From the NCBI GenBank assembly GCA_963824475.1, contig CAWGPR010000007.1:372001-436000 (forward strand): a DNA stretch of 64,000 nt, in the 5' to 3' direction. The DNA comes from Roseiarcus sp963824475 (GTDB lineage Bacteria; Pseudomonadota; Alphaproteobacteria; Rhizobiales; Beijerinckiaceae). Shown piece by piece: positions 45,119 through 54,216 of this stretch (positions are counted from its first letter, which is position 1; each line of letters starts with the position of its first letter). Made by a program: the position numbers and the translations under genes. The notes under the pieces were generated by a model. That model ran no database searches, was not told where the DNA came from, and saw nothing but the letters and a program-made list of their open reading frames with translations.

Positions 45119-45350
45119 TTGGAGCCTGCTGCATTTGGGTAGAATCGGTGGCGTTAGGCGCACCCGCCCCCTCTTGTGGGGGCGGGTAGGGGTGGGGGGT
45201 CGCGCGGGCCGACGAGATTGTCGAGTGCGCCGCTGCTCTCTTATCGCGCAGGATGGCGCGACCCCCCTCCTTGATCCTCCCCCACAAGAGCTTGCGCCCG
45301 GGCGCGCGCAAGCGCGGCCCGGGTGGGGGAGGAAACGCGTCGGGATGGTC
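45119..45350. repeat. MITE-like dispersed repeat, copy 2
   Basis: Begins GGAGCCTGCTGCATTTGGGT and continues with the same blocks as 21736-21956 (GGCGCACCCGCCCCCTCTTG, the GGGGGCGGGTAGGGGTGGGG block, and GCGACCCCCCTCCTTGATCC). The right terminal repeat is not recognisable and an extra GC-rich segment (about 45291-45322) is inserted, so this copy is rearranged. Confidence 0.7.
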
Positions 45351-45444
45351 CCCGCGTAAACAAGATCAAAAGGCGCAAGGGGCCGCCTCGGTTCGATCGG
45401 TCTTCCCGCATGACGGAGGCGCGCGGCGAGCTGGCGACGACCCG

Positions 45445-46758
45445 TCAGCTGCTCGGCAGACCGGGAATATCGACGCCCAAGGTCTGCAGCAGGAGGATGA
45501 CGTTCAAGGTCAGGATCAGGAGGGCGCCGACGATCGCCGCGACATTCGTCAGGCGGCTGTTGGCGAACGCGCCCATGATGTCCTTGCGGCGGGTGAACAT
45601 GAGGAGCGCAATCACCGGCACGGGCAGGGCGAAGCTCAAGACCACCTGGCTGATGACGAGCGCATTGGTCGAATTGACGCCCAGCCAAACGACGACAAAC
45701 GCGGGGATCATCGTCACCAGGCGGCGGACGATGATCGGAATGCGGAACCCGACGAAGCCCTGCATGATCATCTGGCCGGCCATCGTGCCGACCGCCGAGC
45801 TCGACAGTCCGGAGGCGAGCAGCGCGGTCAGGAACGCGCCTGCCGCAGCCGGGCCGAGCAGCGGCGTCAGGGTCGAATAGGCGGTCTCGATTTCGGCGAC
45901 GTCGCTGTGGCCCTCGTGGAACGCGCTCGCCGCCATGATCACCATCGCCATGTTGACGAGTCCGGCGACCGCGAGGGCGATGAGGACCTCGGCGTTCGAG
46001 AACCACAGCAACTGGCGCCTCTCGTTGTCGTCGCGGGCCGGCGCCCGGTTCTGGGTCAGGCCCGAGTGCAGGAAGATCGCATGCGGCATGATCGTCGCGC
46101 CGACAATGCCGACCGCAATCGTCAACGCGCCGGCGTCGGGCAGCCGCGGAACCACGCTGCCCAGCCCCGCCGCGGCCCAATCGATCGGAGCGATGAACAT
46201 CTCGACCAGGTAGCAAAGGGCGATTGCCGCCACGAGCGCGCCGATGATGAGCTCGATCGGGCGGAACCCCCGTCCCTCGAACATGAGGATGCCGTAGGTG
46301 AGAACAGCGGTAACGCCCATGCCGGCGACCAGCGGGATATGCAACAGAAGCGAGAGACCGATCGCGCCGCCGAGGAATTCGGCGAGGTCGGTCGCCATCG
46401 CCGCCACTTCGCTCACAATCCATAACGCCCATACGACGGGCCGAGGAAAGTGCTCGCGGCACATTTCCGCCAGATTGCGCCCGGTGACGATGCCGAGTTT
46501 GGCCGACAGCGCCTGATAGAGCATGGCGGCGACATTGGCGAGGAGCACCACCCACAGCAGCGCGTAGCCGTATTTCGCGCCGGCCTGGATGTTGGTGGCG
46601 AAATTGCCCGGGTCCATATAGGCGATCGAGGCGATCACCGCCGGGCCGGCGAACAACAGCGGGCTATGCCAGCGCATCTTGCCGGCCAGCACTTCCCGGA
46701 TGCCCTCGACGGTCCGCTCCGTCATGCTCACGCCCACACGCGCGACCACGTCGCTCAT
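45445..46758 (-). CDS. mntH: Manganese transporter MntH (NRAMP family)
   Basis: 437 residues, about 11 membrane segments. The metal-binding signature DPGN is in AYMDPGNFATNIQAGAKYGY and the second one, MPH, in ATIMPHAIFLHSGL. The transport motif region GQMIMQGFVGFRIP is also present. Proton-driven Mn2+ (and Fe2+) uptake across the inner membrane. The RBS (AGGAG) lies 11 bases before the ATG. mntR is encoded 1.1 kb away, with a CDF transporter between. Confidence 0.96.
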   Translation of the reverse strand: MSDVVARVGVSMTERTVEGIREVLAGKMRWHSPLLFAGPAVIASIAYMDPGNFATNIQAGAKYGYALLWVVLLANVAAMLYQALSAKLGIVTGRNLAEMCREHFPRPVVWALWIVSEVAAMATDLAEFLGGAIGLSLLLHIPLVAGMGVTAVLTYGILMFEGRGFRPIELIIGALVAAIALCYLVEMFIAPIDWAAAGLGSVVPRLPDAGALTIAVGIVGATIMPHAIFLHSGLTQNRAPARDDNERRQLLWFSNAEVLIALAVAGLVNMAMVIMAASAFHEGHSDVAEIETAYSTLTPLLGPAAAGAFLTALLASGLSSSAVGTMAGQMIMQGFVGFRIPIIVRRLVTMIPAFVVVWLGVNSTNALVISQVVLSFALPVPVIALLMFTRRKDIMGAFANSRLTNVAAIVGALLILTLNVILLLQTLGVDIPGLPSS

Positions 46759-46793
46759 CGCCTCAGCTCCTGCGTTTCTCGCCTCACCTGCAC

Positions 46794-46831
46794 AATGTAC
46801 CCATTGCTACGCCATAGTCAATAGGCTGCAA
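46794..46831 (-). promoter_or_regulatory. mntH promoter with overlapping inverted repeat
   Basis: Minus strand: -35 TTGACT (46821-46816), 16-base spacer, -10 TACATT (46799-46794), about 35 bases before the mntH ATG. An imperfect inverted repeat (TTGCAGCC ... GGCGTAGCAA, 46831-46804) overlaps the -35 and spacer and shares TTTGCAGCC with the mntR promoter. It is a candidate MntR operator. Confidence 0.5.
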
Positions 46832-46968
46832 ATAGGCGCAAAGGCTGGATGCGATCGACGGGCGTCAAGCGGGTAGCAGCTCAGTTTGAATTTAAGCGCC
46901 TCTTGGCGATTGCTCGCCGCGCCCCCAAGTCGCTGCTATGCTTGGCGGAAAGCTAGGAGCGTGGTCGG

Positions 46969-47670
46969 TTGAGTCAACTCGAGACGGTAAAGACGGGCCT
47001 TTGCGAAGACGAGTGCTGTGCGCCGGCGCCTGTGGTTTGGCCGACTCGGCCTGGGCAATCCGGCGAAAGACAAGCCTTGATCCGTCAAGCCTTCCGGCTC
47101 GAATGGCTGACGATCGGCTGGATGACCGTCGAGGCCATTGTCGCCATCGGAGCCGGCTTGATGGCCGGCAGCTTGGTTCTGACGGCTTTTGGCTTGGATA
47201 GCCTCATTGAAATTGCGTCGGCCGGCGTTCTGATCTGGCGACTGACGGTCGAACTTCGGCGCGGCGAGCGCTTTTCGGAGGAAGCCGAAAGGACCGCGAG
47301 CCGGATTGCGGGGGCGTTGCTTTTGGCCTTGGCTGCTTATGTGACGATTGCGGCGGCGTGGAGCCTGTGGACGCGGACCGGCGAGGCGTTCTCCTGGCCT
47401 GGCCTCATCGTTGCATTGGCGGCCATTCCGTCCATGCGCTACCTTGCTCACCGGAAGATTGCGGTCGCCGAAAAGCTCGGCAGTCGTGCGTTGCGAGCGG
47501 ATGCGATGGAGGCCGTGACCTGCGGCTGGCTCTCGTTTGTGGTCGTCATCAGTCTCGCCGCCCAATGGGCCTTCGGCGCGTGGTGGATTGATGGCGTTGC
47601 CTCGCTGGCGATTGTCTGGCTTGTGGTCAAAGAGGGCCGAGAGGCGTGGGCGGGTCGAGAATGCTGTTAG
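46969..47670 (+). CDS. Cation diffusion facilitator superfamily transporter
   Basis: 233 residues with about six membrane segments. Motifs resemble CDF transporters: LEWLTIGWMTVEAIVAIGAG, SLVLTAFGLDSLIEIASAGVLIWRL (the metal-site DxxxE region) and LRADAMEAVTCGWLS. A Cys pair near the N-terminus (EDECC) and another at the C-terminus (ECC) may bind metal. The start is a TTG with AGGAG 9 bases upstream. It lies between mntH and mntR, so manganese or other divalent-metal efflux is a reasonable guess. Confidence 0.85.
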   Translation: MSQLETVKTGLCEDECCAPAPVVWPTRPGQSGERQALIRQAFRLEWLTIGWMTVEAIVAIGAGLMAGSLVLTAFGLDSLIEIASAGVLIWRLTVELRRGERFSEEAERTASRIAGALLLALAAYVTIAAAWSLWTRTGEAFSWPGLIVALAAIPSMRYLAHRKIAVAEKLGSRALRADAMEAVTCGWLSFVVVISLAAQWAFGAWWIDGVASLAIVWLVVKEGREAWAGRECC

Positions 47671-47764
47671 ACGACTTTGACCATGCCCGGAGGCTGCTCC
47701 CGCCCGGAAGATAAGAAGCGGCTCGCCGCGGCCGAAGACTCAAACTGAGGCGCTGTCAAGCGGG

Positions 47765-47792
47765 TTGCATTTTGCAGCCAAGGCTGTATAAT
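47765..47792 (+). promoter_or_regulatory. mntR promoter with MntR-box-like operator
   Basis: -35 TTGCAT (47765-47770), 16-base spacer, -10 TATAAT (47787-47792). The spacer contains a palindrome GCAGCCAAGGCTGT (47774-47787), close in layout to the enterobacterial MntR box core. Because the -10 covers the ATG at 47791, that ATG cannot be the start for this promoter. Autoregulation by MntR is inferred. Confidence 0.55.
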
Positions 47793-47835
47793 GACACTTG
47801 TAATATCACGCGCGGCGGGGCGAGCGAGGGCGATT

Positions 47836-48303
47836 TTGGCCACCACCAGCGGCAAGGAGACGCCGTCCGCAGATGCGGGACTGGCGGCCGAACCCGCGCA
47901 GGCCGACCGGTTCAGCAAGGCGCGCTCGGCGCGCTCGGCCTCGATGCTCGAGGATTACACCGAACTGATCGCCGATCTGATCGCCGCCAATGGCGAAGCG
48001 CGCACGACCGACATCGCGCGGCGGATGGGCGTCGCCCATCCCACCGCCAGCAAGACCATCGCACGCCTCAAGCGCGAGGGGCTGGCGCGAGCCCAGCCCT
48101 ATCGCGGCATTTTTCTGACCGAGACCGGCGCGGCGATGGCGAAACGAGCGCGCGAGCGCCACCGGCTGGTGGTCGATCTCCTGATCGCCGTCGGCGCGCC
48201 GCGCGAGGCTGCAGAGGCCGACGCCGAAGGCATCGAGCATTACGTCTCCGCCGCGACGCTCACCGCCTTCGAGGCGTTCCTGCGCGGCCGCGGCGAGCAT
48301 TAG
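47836..48303 (+). CDS. mntR: Manganese-responsive transcriptional regulator MntR
   Basis: 155 residues from the TTG at 47836 (GAGCGAGGG upstream), matching the enterobacterial MntR length. The in-frame ATG at 47791 lies within the promoter -10. DtxR/MntR-type winged helix: SMLEDYTELIADLIAANGEARTTDIARRMGVAHPTASKTIARLKREGL, followed by the metal-binding/dimerisation domain (FLTETGAAMAKRARERHRLVVDLLIAVG, EADAEGIEHYVSAATLTAFEAFL). With Mn2+ it should repress mntH. Confidence 0.93.
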   Translation: MATTSGKETPSADAGLAAEPAQADRFSKARSARSASMLEDYTELIADLIAANGEARTTDIARRMGVAHPTASKTIARLKREGLARAQPYRGIFLTETGAAMAKRARERHRLVVDLLIAVGAPREAAEADAEGIEHYVSAATLTAFEAFLRGRGEH

Positions 48304-48312
48304 CCAAGGAGC

Positions 48313-48480
48313 TTATGGCGAGGCCGTTGTTCTCGTCGCGCGTCGGGGCGGCCCGGCGGGCGGAATGGTGCGCTTGAAGCTGGGACGCTCCGCATGCCGG
48401 TCGTAATAGGACGCCAACTGGGTCGCCTGGGTTAGAGCCTCCGCGCCCTCGGGCACGAGCAGGCGCTTGCCGTCCTCGGG
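48313..48480 (-). pseudogene. Glutathione S-transferase, 3' remnant
   Basis: The minus-strand frame ending at the TAA at 48313 reads GKRLLVPEGAEALTQATQ and then LASYYDRHAERPSFKRTIPP, which matches the last about 50 residues of a GST C-terminal domain. The similarity stops at 48480. Immediately beyond is the foreign STAND gene, whose TGA (48484-48486) falls in the same frame. The rest of the GST gene is not found on the far side of the island. Confidence 0.7.
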
Positions 48481-48483
48481 AAG

Positions 48484-49519
48484 TCACGAAGCTTCGGCGG
48501 TCAGTTTAGATAGTCTTCCTATTGTTTCATCCAGCTGTTTAGCTAAATCTGTAGGGACGTCTCCGCGCGCCATCATTCTATTATTCACAAGTTTCTTCAC
48601 TCTATTCATTTTCTCCATCATTTTTGTCGCGTCGTCTGTTAAAGACATGGTCGTATTGCGCCGCGCTGCCCTGTTTATCCATTCGTTCCCCGAAGATATT
48701 GCAGTTACAACAATTTGCCAGTTGTTTGATCTGTACCTCAAAATAGCGTTTAAACACGCGTTGAGATACGGTTTTAGCCCGCTTCCGTCCGGAGGCCGTA
48801 CCATTCTAACCACGCCTAACCAACGCACTATCAATGTTTCGTTGAGTTGCCACAAATGTGCACGGTCAGATTTAAATGAATACTTACGTGTCGCGCCGCT
48901 AATATTTTCCAACGCTTGCCGATAATCCTGCTCAGCTGTAATGAAATCACCTGAGCGAGCAGCTTGGTCGCCAAGCCACATCAGCGCTTTGTCTCGTAGC
49001 AATTGAAACTGGCACGATTCCAATTGTTCCTCGGCGATTGCTGCTACTCTCGCCATTTCCCTCCAATCTTCCCTCCGCTGCAGAACAGCTACCCAACCGT
49101 CAAAGAGCTCCCGCTTTCGGCATCCAAAGTCGAAAGCTTTATGAAAGCTTTCCTCAGCTCTTCCAACGTCACTCGCAGCAGTAAAAACCTTGCCACTCAA
49201 ACAATAAAGGTCCGGATTTGATGGAAGTCTGGTTAGAGCTTCATCCACTATTTCTCTTGCACCCTTGGTGTCTCCAATGCTTAGTCTGGCCGTAGTTCTC
49301 TTTACGGCCGTCCCAACAAACTGTCCTCTATTTCTTGCGATCTCCCGATGTGCTACACACCGCTCCTTGATCTTTCTCCAGTCGGCTACCCGCGTCTCCA
49401 ATAAATCGGCAACCAGAGCCAGCGTCGACGGGATCTGGAATATCGCACCGCCTGGCAACGCACTCTCTGTCGTTGTCATCGAAAAACCTTGCAGCGTCTC
49501 CAATGCATTCTGAACTTGG
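48484..49519 (-). pseudogene. STAND NTPase, segment 3: helical/TPR-like C-terminus
   Basis: 345 codons ending at the TGA at 48484. Helical repeat character throughout (LPSNPDLYCLSGKVFTAASDV, GRAEESFHKAFDFGCRKREL, SGDFITAEQDYRQALENISG). An open frame seems to begin with TTG at 49503, but the frame is open further to 49519, where the group II intron starts. Removing the intron joins it in frame to segment 2. Lower G+C than the flanks. It should be the sensor half of the NTPase. Confidence 0.8.
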
Positions 49520-50008
49520 GTGCGCCCCGAAGGCGTGTATCATCAGTGGAGGTAGATTCCACCCAGAGAGTTGTCGATTGATCTGGTAGCTGACGAGCGA
49601 TTTGACCGGGTAACCGGTCGGGTTGGAGCCTCGTGACAAAGGCCGCCTCGGGCGGTTGAGCGATCCATCGGGCCGTAATGCGAATGAAGTCTGAGCAGGC
49701 CTCGAAAGATGCGATGCGGACGCCGACCCATCCCTAGTTTGGGGAAGGCCGCGCGGGCAGGGAAGCAATCGACACATGCACCTGTCCGGTCCGCCGGGGT
49801 AATGGACACGGCACGCTGGAAGGGTGATGCGGGTAATCGGGGGAGACCCGTGCGGTCGGAGGTCGCGGCTTTCGACGCTGTTTATGGCAGCGGACCGTGC
49901 GGGAGTCGGACAGGGTCATACGACCGTTGATGCCGGGTAACTCCGGCGGAGGAAAGGACCCTGACTTCTGGTGCGCTTTCGAAGATGGTGAGGAAAGGGT
50001 GATTGGCG

Positions 50009-51328
50009 ATGCGCCTGGAAACGCCCGAAAAGATCAGGAACCTTCAGAGGAAGCTCTATTGTAAGGCGAAGACGGAGCCCGCCTTCCGCTTCTACCTGCT
50101 CTACGACAAGATCTGCCGTGAGGATGTCCTTCTCCACGCCTATGCGCTCGCCCGCGCCAACGCGGGTGCGCCGGGCGCCGATGGAACGACTTTCGAGCAG
50201 ATCGACGCGGAGGGCGCGGAAGTTTGGCTGGCGGGTTTGCGCGGGGAACTCGTTTTGAAGACGTACCGGGCCGATCCGGTGCGGCGGGTGATGATACCGA
50301 AGCCGGGGGGCGGCGAACGCCCGCTCGGTATCCCCACGATTCGGGATCGGGTCATTCAGACCGCCGCCAAGCTCGTTCTGGAGCCGATCTTCGAAGCGGA
50401 CTTCGAGGATAACGCCTATGGCTATCGCCCACGTCGCAGCGCGGGTGATGCGGTCAAGGAAACGCACCGGCTGATCTGCCGGGGCTATACCGACGTCGTA
50501 GACGCCGACTTGTCGAAATATTTCGATTCGATTCCGCACTCGGACCTCCTCAGATCGTTGGCCCGACGCATCGTCGACCGGAATGTGCTGCGGTTGATCA
50601 AGCTGTTGCTGCAAGCGCCGGTCGAGGAACGGGATGGCGACGGGAAACGGCGAATGAGCGGCGGCAGGAGCAGCAAACGCGGCACGCCTCAAGGCGGTGT
50701 CGCCAGCCCTTTGCTCGCCAATATTTACATGAACCGGTTCCTGAAGCATTGGCGTCTATCTGGACGCGGCGAAGCATTCCGGGCTCACGTCGTCTCTTAC
50801 GCCGACGACTTCGTCATCCTCAGCCGCGGCAGCGCGGAAGAGGCTCTGGCGTGGACGAGAGCGGTGATGACGAAACTCGGGTTGTCGCTCAACGAGGGGA
50901 AAACCTCGGTGAAAGACGCTCGCCGAGAAAGCTTCGACTTCCTTGGCTACACGTTAGGTCCACGACATTTTCCTAATGGTGGCCGGTGGTACTTGGGCGC
51001 AAGCCCATCGAAGAAAAGCGTGCATCGGATCAAGCTCAAAGTCAGCGACTTGCTGACGCCGAGCAACAAGGGCGCTTGGCCTGAAGTTCAAACTCGACTG
51101 AACCGCCTTCTGCGCGGCTGGTCAGCATACTTCTCGCACGGCGCGCTTGCATCGGCGTACCAAGCCGTTGACGATCATGTCTATGACCGTGTGCGCAACT
51201 TCTTGTGCAAACGACATAAAGCGCCAGGGCGCGGTACTAACCGGTTTTCTCGTGAGATTGTCTACGAGGAACTGGGCGTGCTGCGCCTTCGTCGCGGGCG
51301 CGGATTGTCACCGGTGAGTGCCTCATGA
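50009..51328 (+). CDS. ltrA: Group II intron reverse transcriptase/maturase (outer intron)
   Basis: 439 residues from the ATG at 50009 (AGGAAAGGG upstream). RT domain: GAPGADGTTFEQID, IPTIRDRVIQTAAKLVLEPI, DADLSKYFDSIPH, GTPQGGVASPLLANIYM and the catalytic box VVSYADDFVIL. Maturase domain X follows (LNRLLRGWSAYFSHG). There is no HNH endonuclease domain, as in RmInt1-like introns. The ORF is intact. Confidence 0.95.
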   Translation: MRLETPEKIRNLQRKLYCKAKTEPAFRFYLLYDKICREDVLLHAYALARANAGAPGADGTTFEQIDAEGAEVWLAGLRGELVLKTYRADPVRRVMIPKPGGGERPLGIPTIRDRVIQTAAKLVLEPIFEADFEDNAYGYRPRRSAGDAVKETHRLICRGYTDVVDADLSKYFDSIPHSDLLRSLARRIVDRNVLRLIKLLLQAPVEERDGDGKRRMSGGRSSKRGTPQGGVASPLLANIYMNRFLKHWRLSGRGEAFRAHVVSYADDFVILSRGSAEEALAWTRAVMTKLGLSLNEGKTSVKDARRESFDFLGYTLGPRHFPNGGRWYLGASPSKKSVHRIKLKVSDLLTPSNKGAWPEVQTRLNRLLRGWSAYFSHGALASAYQAVDDHVYDRVRNFLCKRHKAPGRGTNRFSREIVYEELGVLRLRRGRGLSPVSAS

Positions 51329-51374
51329 TGAAGCCAGTCGGAAAGCCGGATGCGGTAAATCCGCCTGTCCGGTT

Positions 51375-53375
51375 GTGTGTCCAGCGAAGGCTGGCATGTT
51401 CAGCAGGAGAAAGGCCTGCCGGGGCAAGAGTCAGAAGCCCCGTAGTTTGGATAGCAGGGTGGCGGGAAACCAAGACTCTGAAGCCTATCGACAACGTCTC
51501 CCTCGGGGAGACGACGAGCCGCCGGGCCGTAATGAAAGTAAACGCGAATGTGGCCTCGAAAATGCGTAGCCCCGAAGGCCGAGCCCGCAACTGGAGGGCG
51601 AAGGCAGCATGGGGAGCCGAAATCTGACCGAAGCGGCTCCTTCACTTCGGCGGGGTGGAAGCGACAGCACGGTGGCAAGGACATGCCGAGCAACTGGAGA
51701 AGCCCTCCTCGTCCCGGCGCGAAATCGCCGGAGCAGGGTCGATCGTATAACCGGCTCAACCGGGAAGTTGATCGAAGGCGAGAGGGTGACGGATGGGTTC
51801 GCAGTAGCGGTGAGGCGGGGTAACGCCCGTGGAGCGAAGGAGCCCTGCTGTTTGTAAAGTCTCCGATCACAAGGAAGGCAAGGACGAGATGACAAAGGCG
51901 TCCATCGATTTGCAGGACCTGAGGCGGAGAATATACGTCAAGGCGAAGGCTGAGACGTCCTGGAAGTTCTGGGGATTGTACGTCCATGTCTGCAAGCTGG
52001 AAACGCTACGCGAGGCGTATGCGCTGGCCAAGAAGAACAATGGTGCTCCGGGAAGTGACGAGGTGACCTTCGAGGCTATCGAAGCGCAGGGCGTAGAGGC
52101 TTTCCTTGAGCAGATCGCGGACGAACTGGTCGGGCGCTCCTATGCGCCGTTGCCGGCCCGGAGGCAGGAAATCCCGAAGGATGGCGGCAAGGTCCGCGTC
52201 CTTTCTATTCCTGCGATCCGCGACCGCGTGGCGCAGGGTGCGCTCAAGCTCATATTGGAACCGATCTTCGAGGCGGACTTCCAATCGGGGTCGTTCGGAT
52301 ACCGACCGCAACGGACAGCTCATGAAGCGGTGGACCGCGTGGCGCGAGCGATCGTTCAGCACAAGACGCGCGTCATCGACATCGACTTGCGCAGCTATTT
52401 CGACAATGTCCGGCATGATCGGCTGTTGGCGAAAGTAGCCCAGCGCGTGGACGATGCCGACGTCATGCATCTGCTGAAGATCATGCTCAAAGCCAGCGGG
52501 AAACAAGGCGTTCCGCAGGGTGGGGTGATCTCGCCGCTGCTCAGCAACATCTACCTCACCGAGGTTGACAGGATGCTGGAGCGGGCGAGGGAGGCCACGC
52601 GCTACGGCAAGTACACCTCCGTCGAATACGCGAGATTCGCTGACGACCTGGTGATCTTGATCGACGCCCACCAGCGACATGACTGGCTGATGGCGGCGGT
52701 GGAGAAACGGCTGCGCGAGGAACTGGCCGAGCTGCAGGTCGAAATCAACGAAGAAAAGAGTTGAATCGTGGACCTCCGCCGAGGCGAGAGCTTCGGCTTT
52801 CTGGGGTTCGACTTCCGCCGAGTGCGTAGTCTGCGGGGCGTATGGCGCGCCCACTACACGCCCAAGCTCAAAAAGCGGACGGCGCTGCTACGCAAGCTCA
52901 AGGATGTGTTCCGCCGCCACCAATCGCAACCGGTTGATCGGGTCGTGAAGTTGATCAACCCGGTGCTGCGCGGTTGGGTGAACTACTTTGCGGTGGGACA
53001 CGCCAGCGAGTGCTTCGGCTTCGTGAAAGACTGGGTGGAGAAGAAGATCCGGCGCCATATGCTGCGAGCCCGGAACCGACAGGGCTTCGGCTGGGCGCGG
53101 TGGAGTAGGGGATGGCTGTATCAGACTCTGAAGCTGTTCGATGGCTACCGAGTGGTTCGACCAGCGCCGAAAGCCGCTCCGGCAGGATAGGCCCCATAAT
53201 CCTTGAGGCGAAGCAAACAGGAGAGCGCAGTGCGGGAAATCCGCATGCTGCGTTCGACGAGGCGGGGGCTGGAAACGTGGCACGGCCGAGATGGTGTGAC
53301 ACTCGCAGACGAAAGAGCGAGCCAACAGGGAATACAAACTTCGGCCTAAACCGGCGCGTCAGTCCTCGACCCTAC
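51375..53375 (+). mobile_element. Inner group II intron inserted directly after domain V of the outer intron
   Basis: The 5' end is GTGTG at 51375, immediately following CCGGTT of the outer domain V. Its own domain V is at 53223-53255 (GAGCGCAGTGCGGG, AAAT, CCGCATGCTGCGTTC). The 3' end is CTCGACCCTAC at 53375. The two introns share the same terminal pattern (CTCGACYYTAC), and joining 51374 to 53376 gives GGTTTGATGAGCGGGG, a normal domain V-VI linker. The arrangement is a bacterial twintron. Confidence 0.78.
51889..53190 (+). pseudogene. Group II intron reverse transcriptase/maturase (inner intron), interrupted by TGA
   Basis: RT domain with GAPGSDEVTFEAIEAQG, DIDLRSYFDNVRHDRL, GVPQGGVISPLLSNIYL and the catalytic ARFADDLVIL. 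The frame hits TGA at 52762-52764 (EINEEKS stop) and continues in the same frame (IVDLRRGESFGFLGFDF ... RGWVNYFAVGHASECF) to 53190. A CGA-to-TGA change would explain it. The maturase region lies after the stop, so splicing help from this protein is probably lost unless it is supplied by the outer intron's protein. Start taken at the ATG at 51889. Confidence 0.85.
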
Positions 53376-53443
53376 TGATGAGCGGGGAAGGGAAACGGCG
53401 CGACGCCCCAAAGCGAAGCAACCGCGCCCTTCCTCGACTTTAC

Positions 53444-54133
53444 TATTTGTTCAGCTGAAGTATTCCCGATATTTCGTCAAGAGACGCCTTCTCCAGATAG
53501 CTCAATACCAAGAACACTCGCGCCTCGTTGCCCTTCAATCGACCAATTTCACGTTGGAAAGCGGCCTTTCGAACGGCTTCGCCATCCGCCCCCTTCCAAC
53601 TTTTTATGGCACCTTGGATCGATTCGCCAAGGGCAATCAATCTAAGAATAGAAAGTGCAAATAGGGGTGAGCCATTACTGGCCTCATACAGAGCGGATAT
53701 GGTCGTCAATGGGGTGTCAGAAACAAATGATAATTTCAGTTGCTTGTATTTATCATCGACGAATTTTTCAAAATCATCTTTAGTCAAGCCACCAAGGTCA
53801 GTAATTATCGCAATACTAGCTCCTAAGTTGCGTCTCGCTGTCAAAATTGCCTTCGACCTGGAAGCTGAACACAATTGTATCATTAAATTCAGCAAGTACT
53901 GCTGATCGGTGTCACTTAATATATCTAAGTTGTCAAGTATTAGCAGATAGTTATAAGCTGACAAGTGTTCGATCGCAAGCCGAAGCAGTTCATCCCGTGA
54001 GGGGGACTCCGGTATCTGCTCAGCGGGGCATCCCGACTCTAGGATAATTTGTTCTATGGCTTCATCAATATCTTGAAAATCAACACGACTGGACTTTACA
54101 AAGCTACCTTTGGATCCAGACCATGTTTCATGC
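53444..54133 (-). pseudogene. STAND NTPase, segment 2: rest of the ATPase domain
   Basis: 230 codons in one frame from 54133. Contains Walker B (YNYLLILDNLDILSDTD), the sensor region (SKAILTARRNLGASI), the GxPLAL-like motif (ASNGSPLFALSILRLIA) and a winged-helix segment (NEARVFLVLSYLEKASLDEI). An ATG-initiated stretch within it begins only at 53964. The upstream end is the IS5-like element at 54137. The downstream end is the group II intron. A+T-rich codon use contrasts with the host genes. Confidence 0.82.
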
Positions 54134-54216
54134 TTAGAGCCCGTCCGGGAACTTAACGAATTGTTGGAATCGCTTATGATTTAAGGAAGCGGCCCGAATC
54201 ACTTGGGAGGTCGCCG

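Larger units (their letters stand above)
49520..53443 (+). mobile_element. Outer group II intron (host of a second intron)
   Basis: The 5' end is GTGCG at 49520, with group II domain I-IV sequence to about 50000. The maturase ORF is at 50009-51328. Domain V is at about 51343-51374 (AAGCCGGATGCGG, TAAA loop, CCGCCTGTCCGGTT). Domain V is followed directly by another GTGTG. The rest of this intron resumes at 53376 (TGATGAGCGGGGAAGGG) and ends near 53443 (CTCGACTTTAC). It lies antisense to the STAND gene, so it cannot be spliced from that gene's mRNA. The exact 3' end is uncertain by about 3 bases. Confidence 0.82.

Noticed and set aside
48484..49503. Treating the TPR-like ORF as an independent gene starting at TTG 49503
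   Set aside because: The frame stays open to 49519 and joins in frame with the ATPase segment when the intron is removed; there is no RBS before the TTG.
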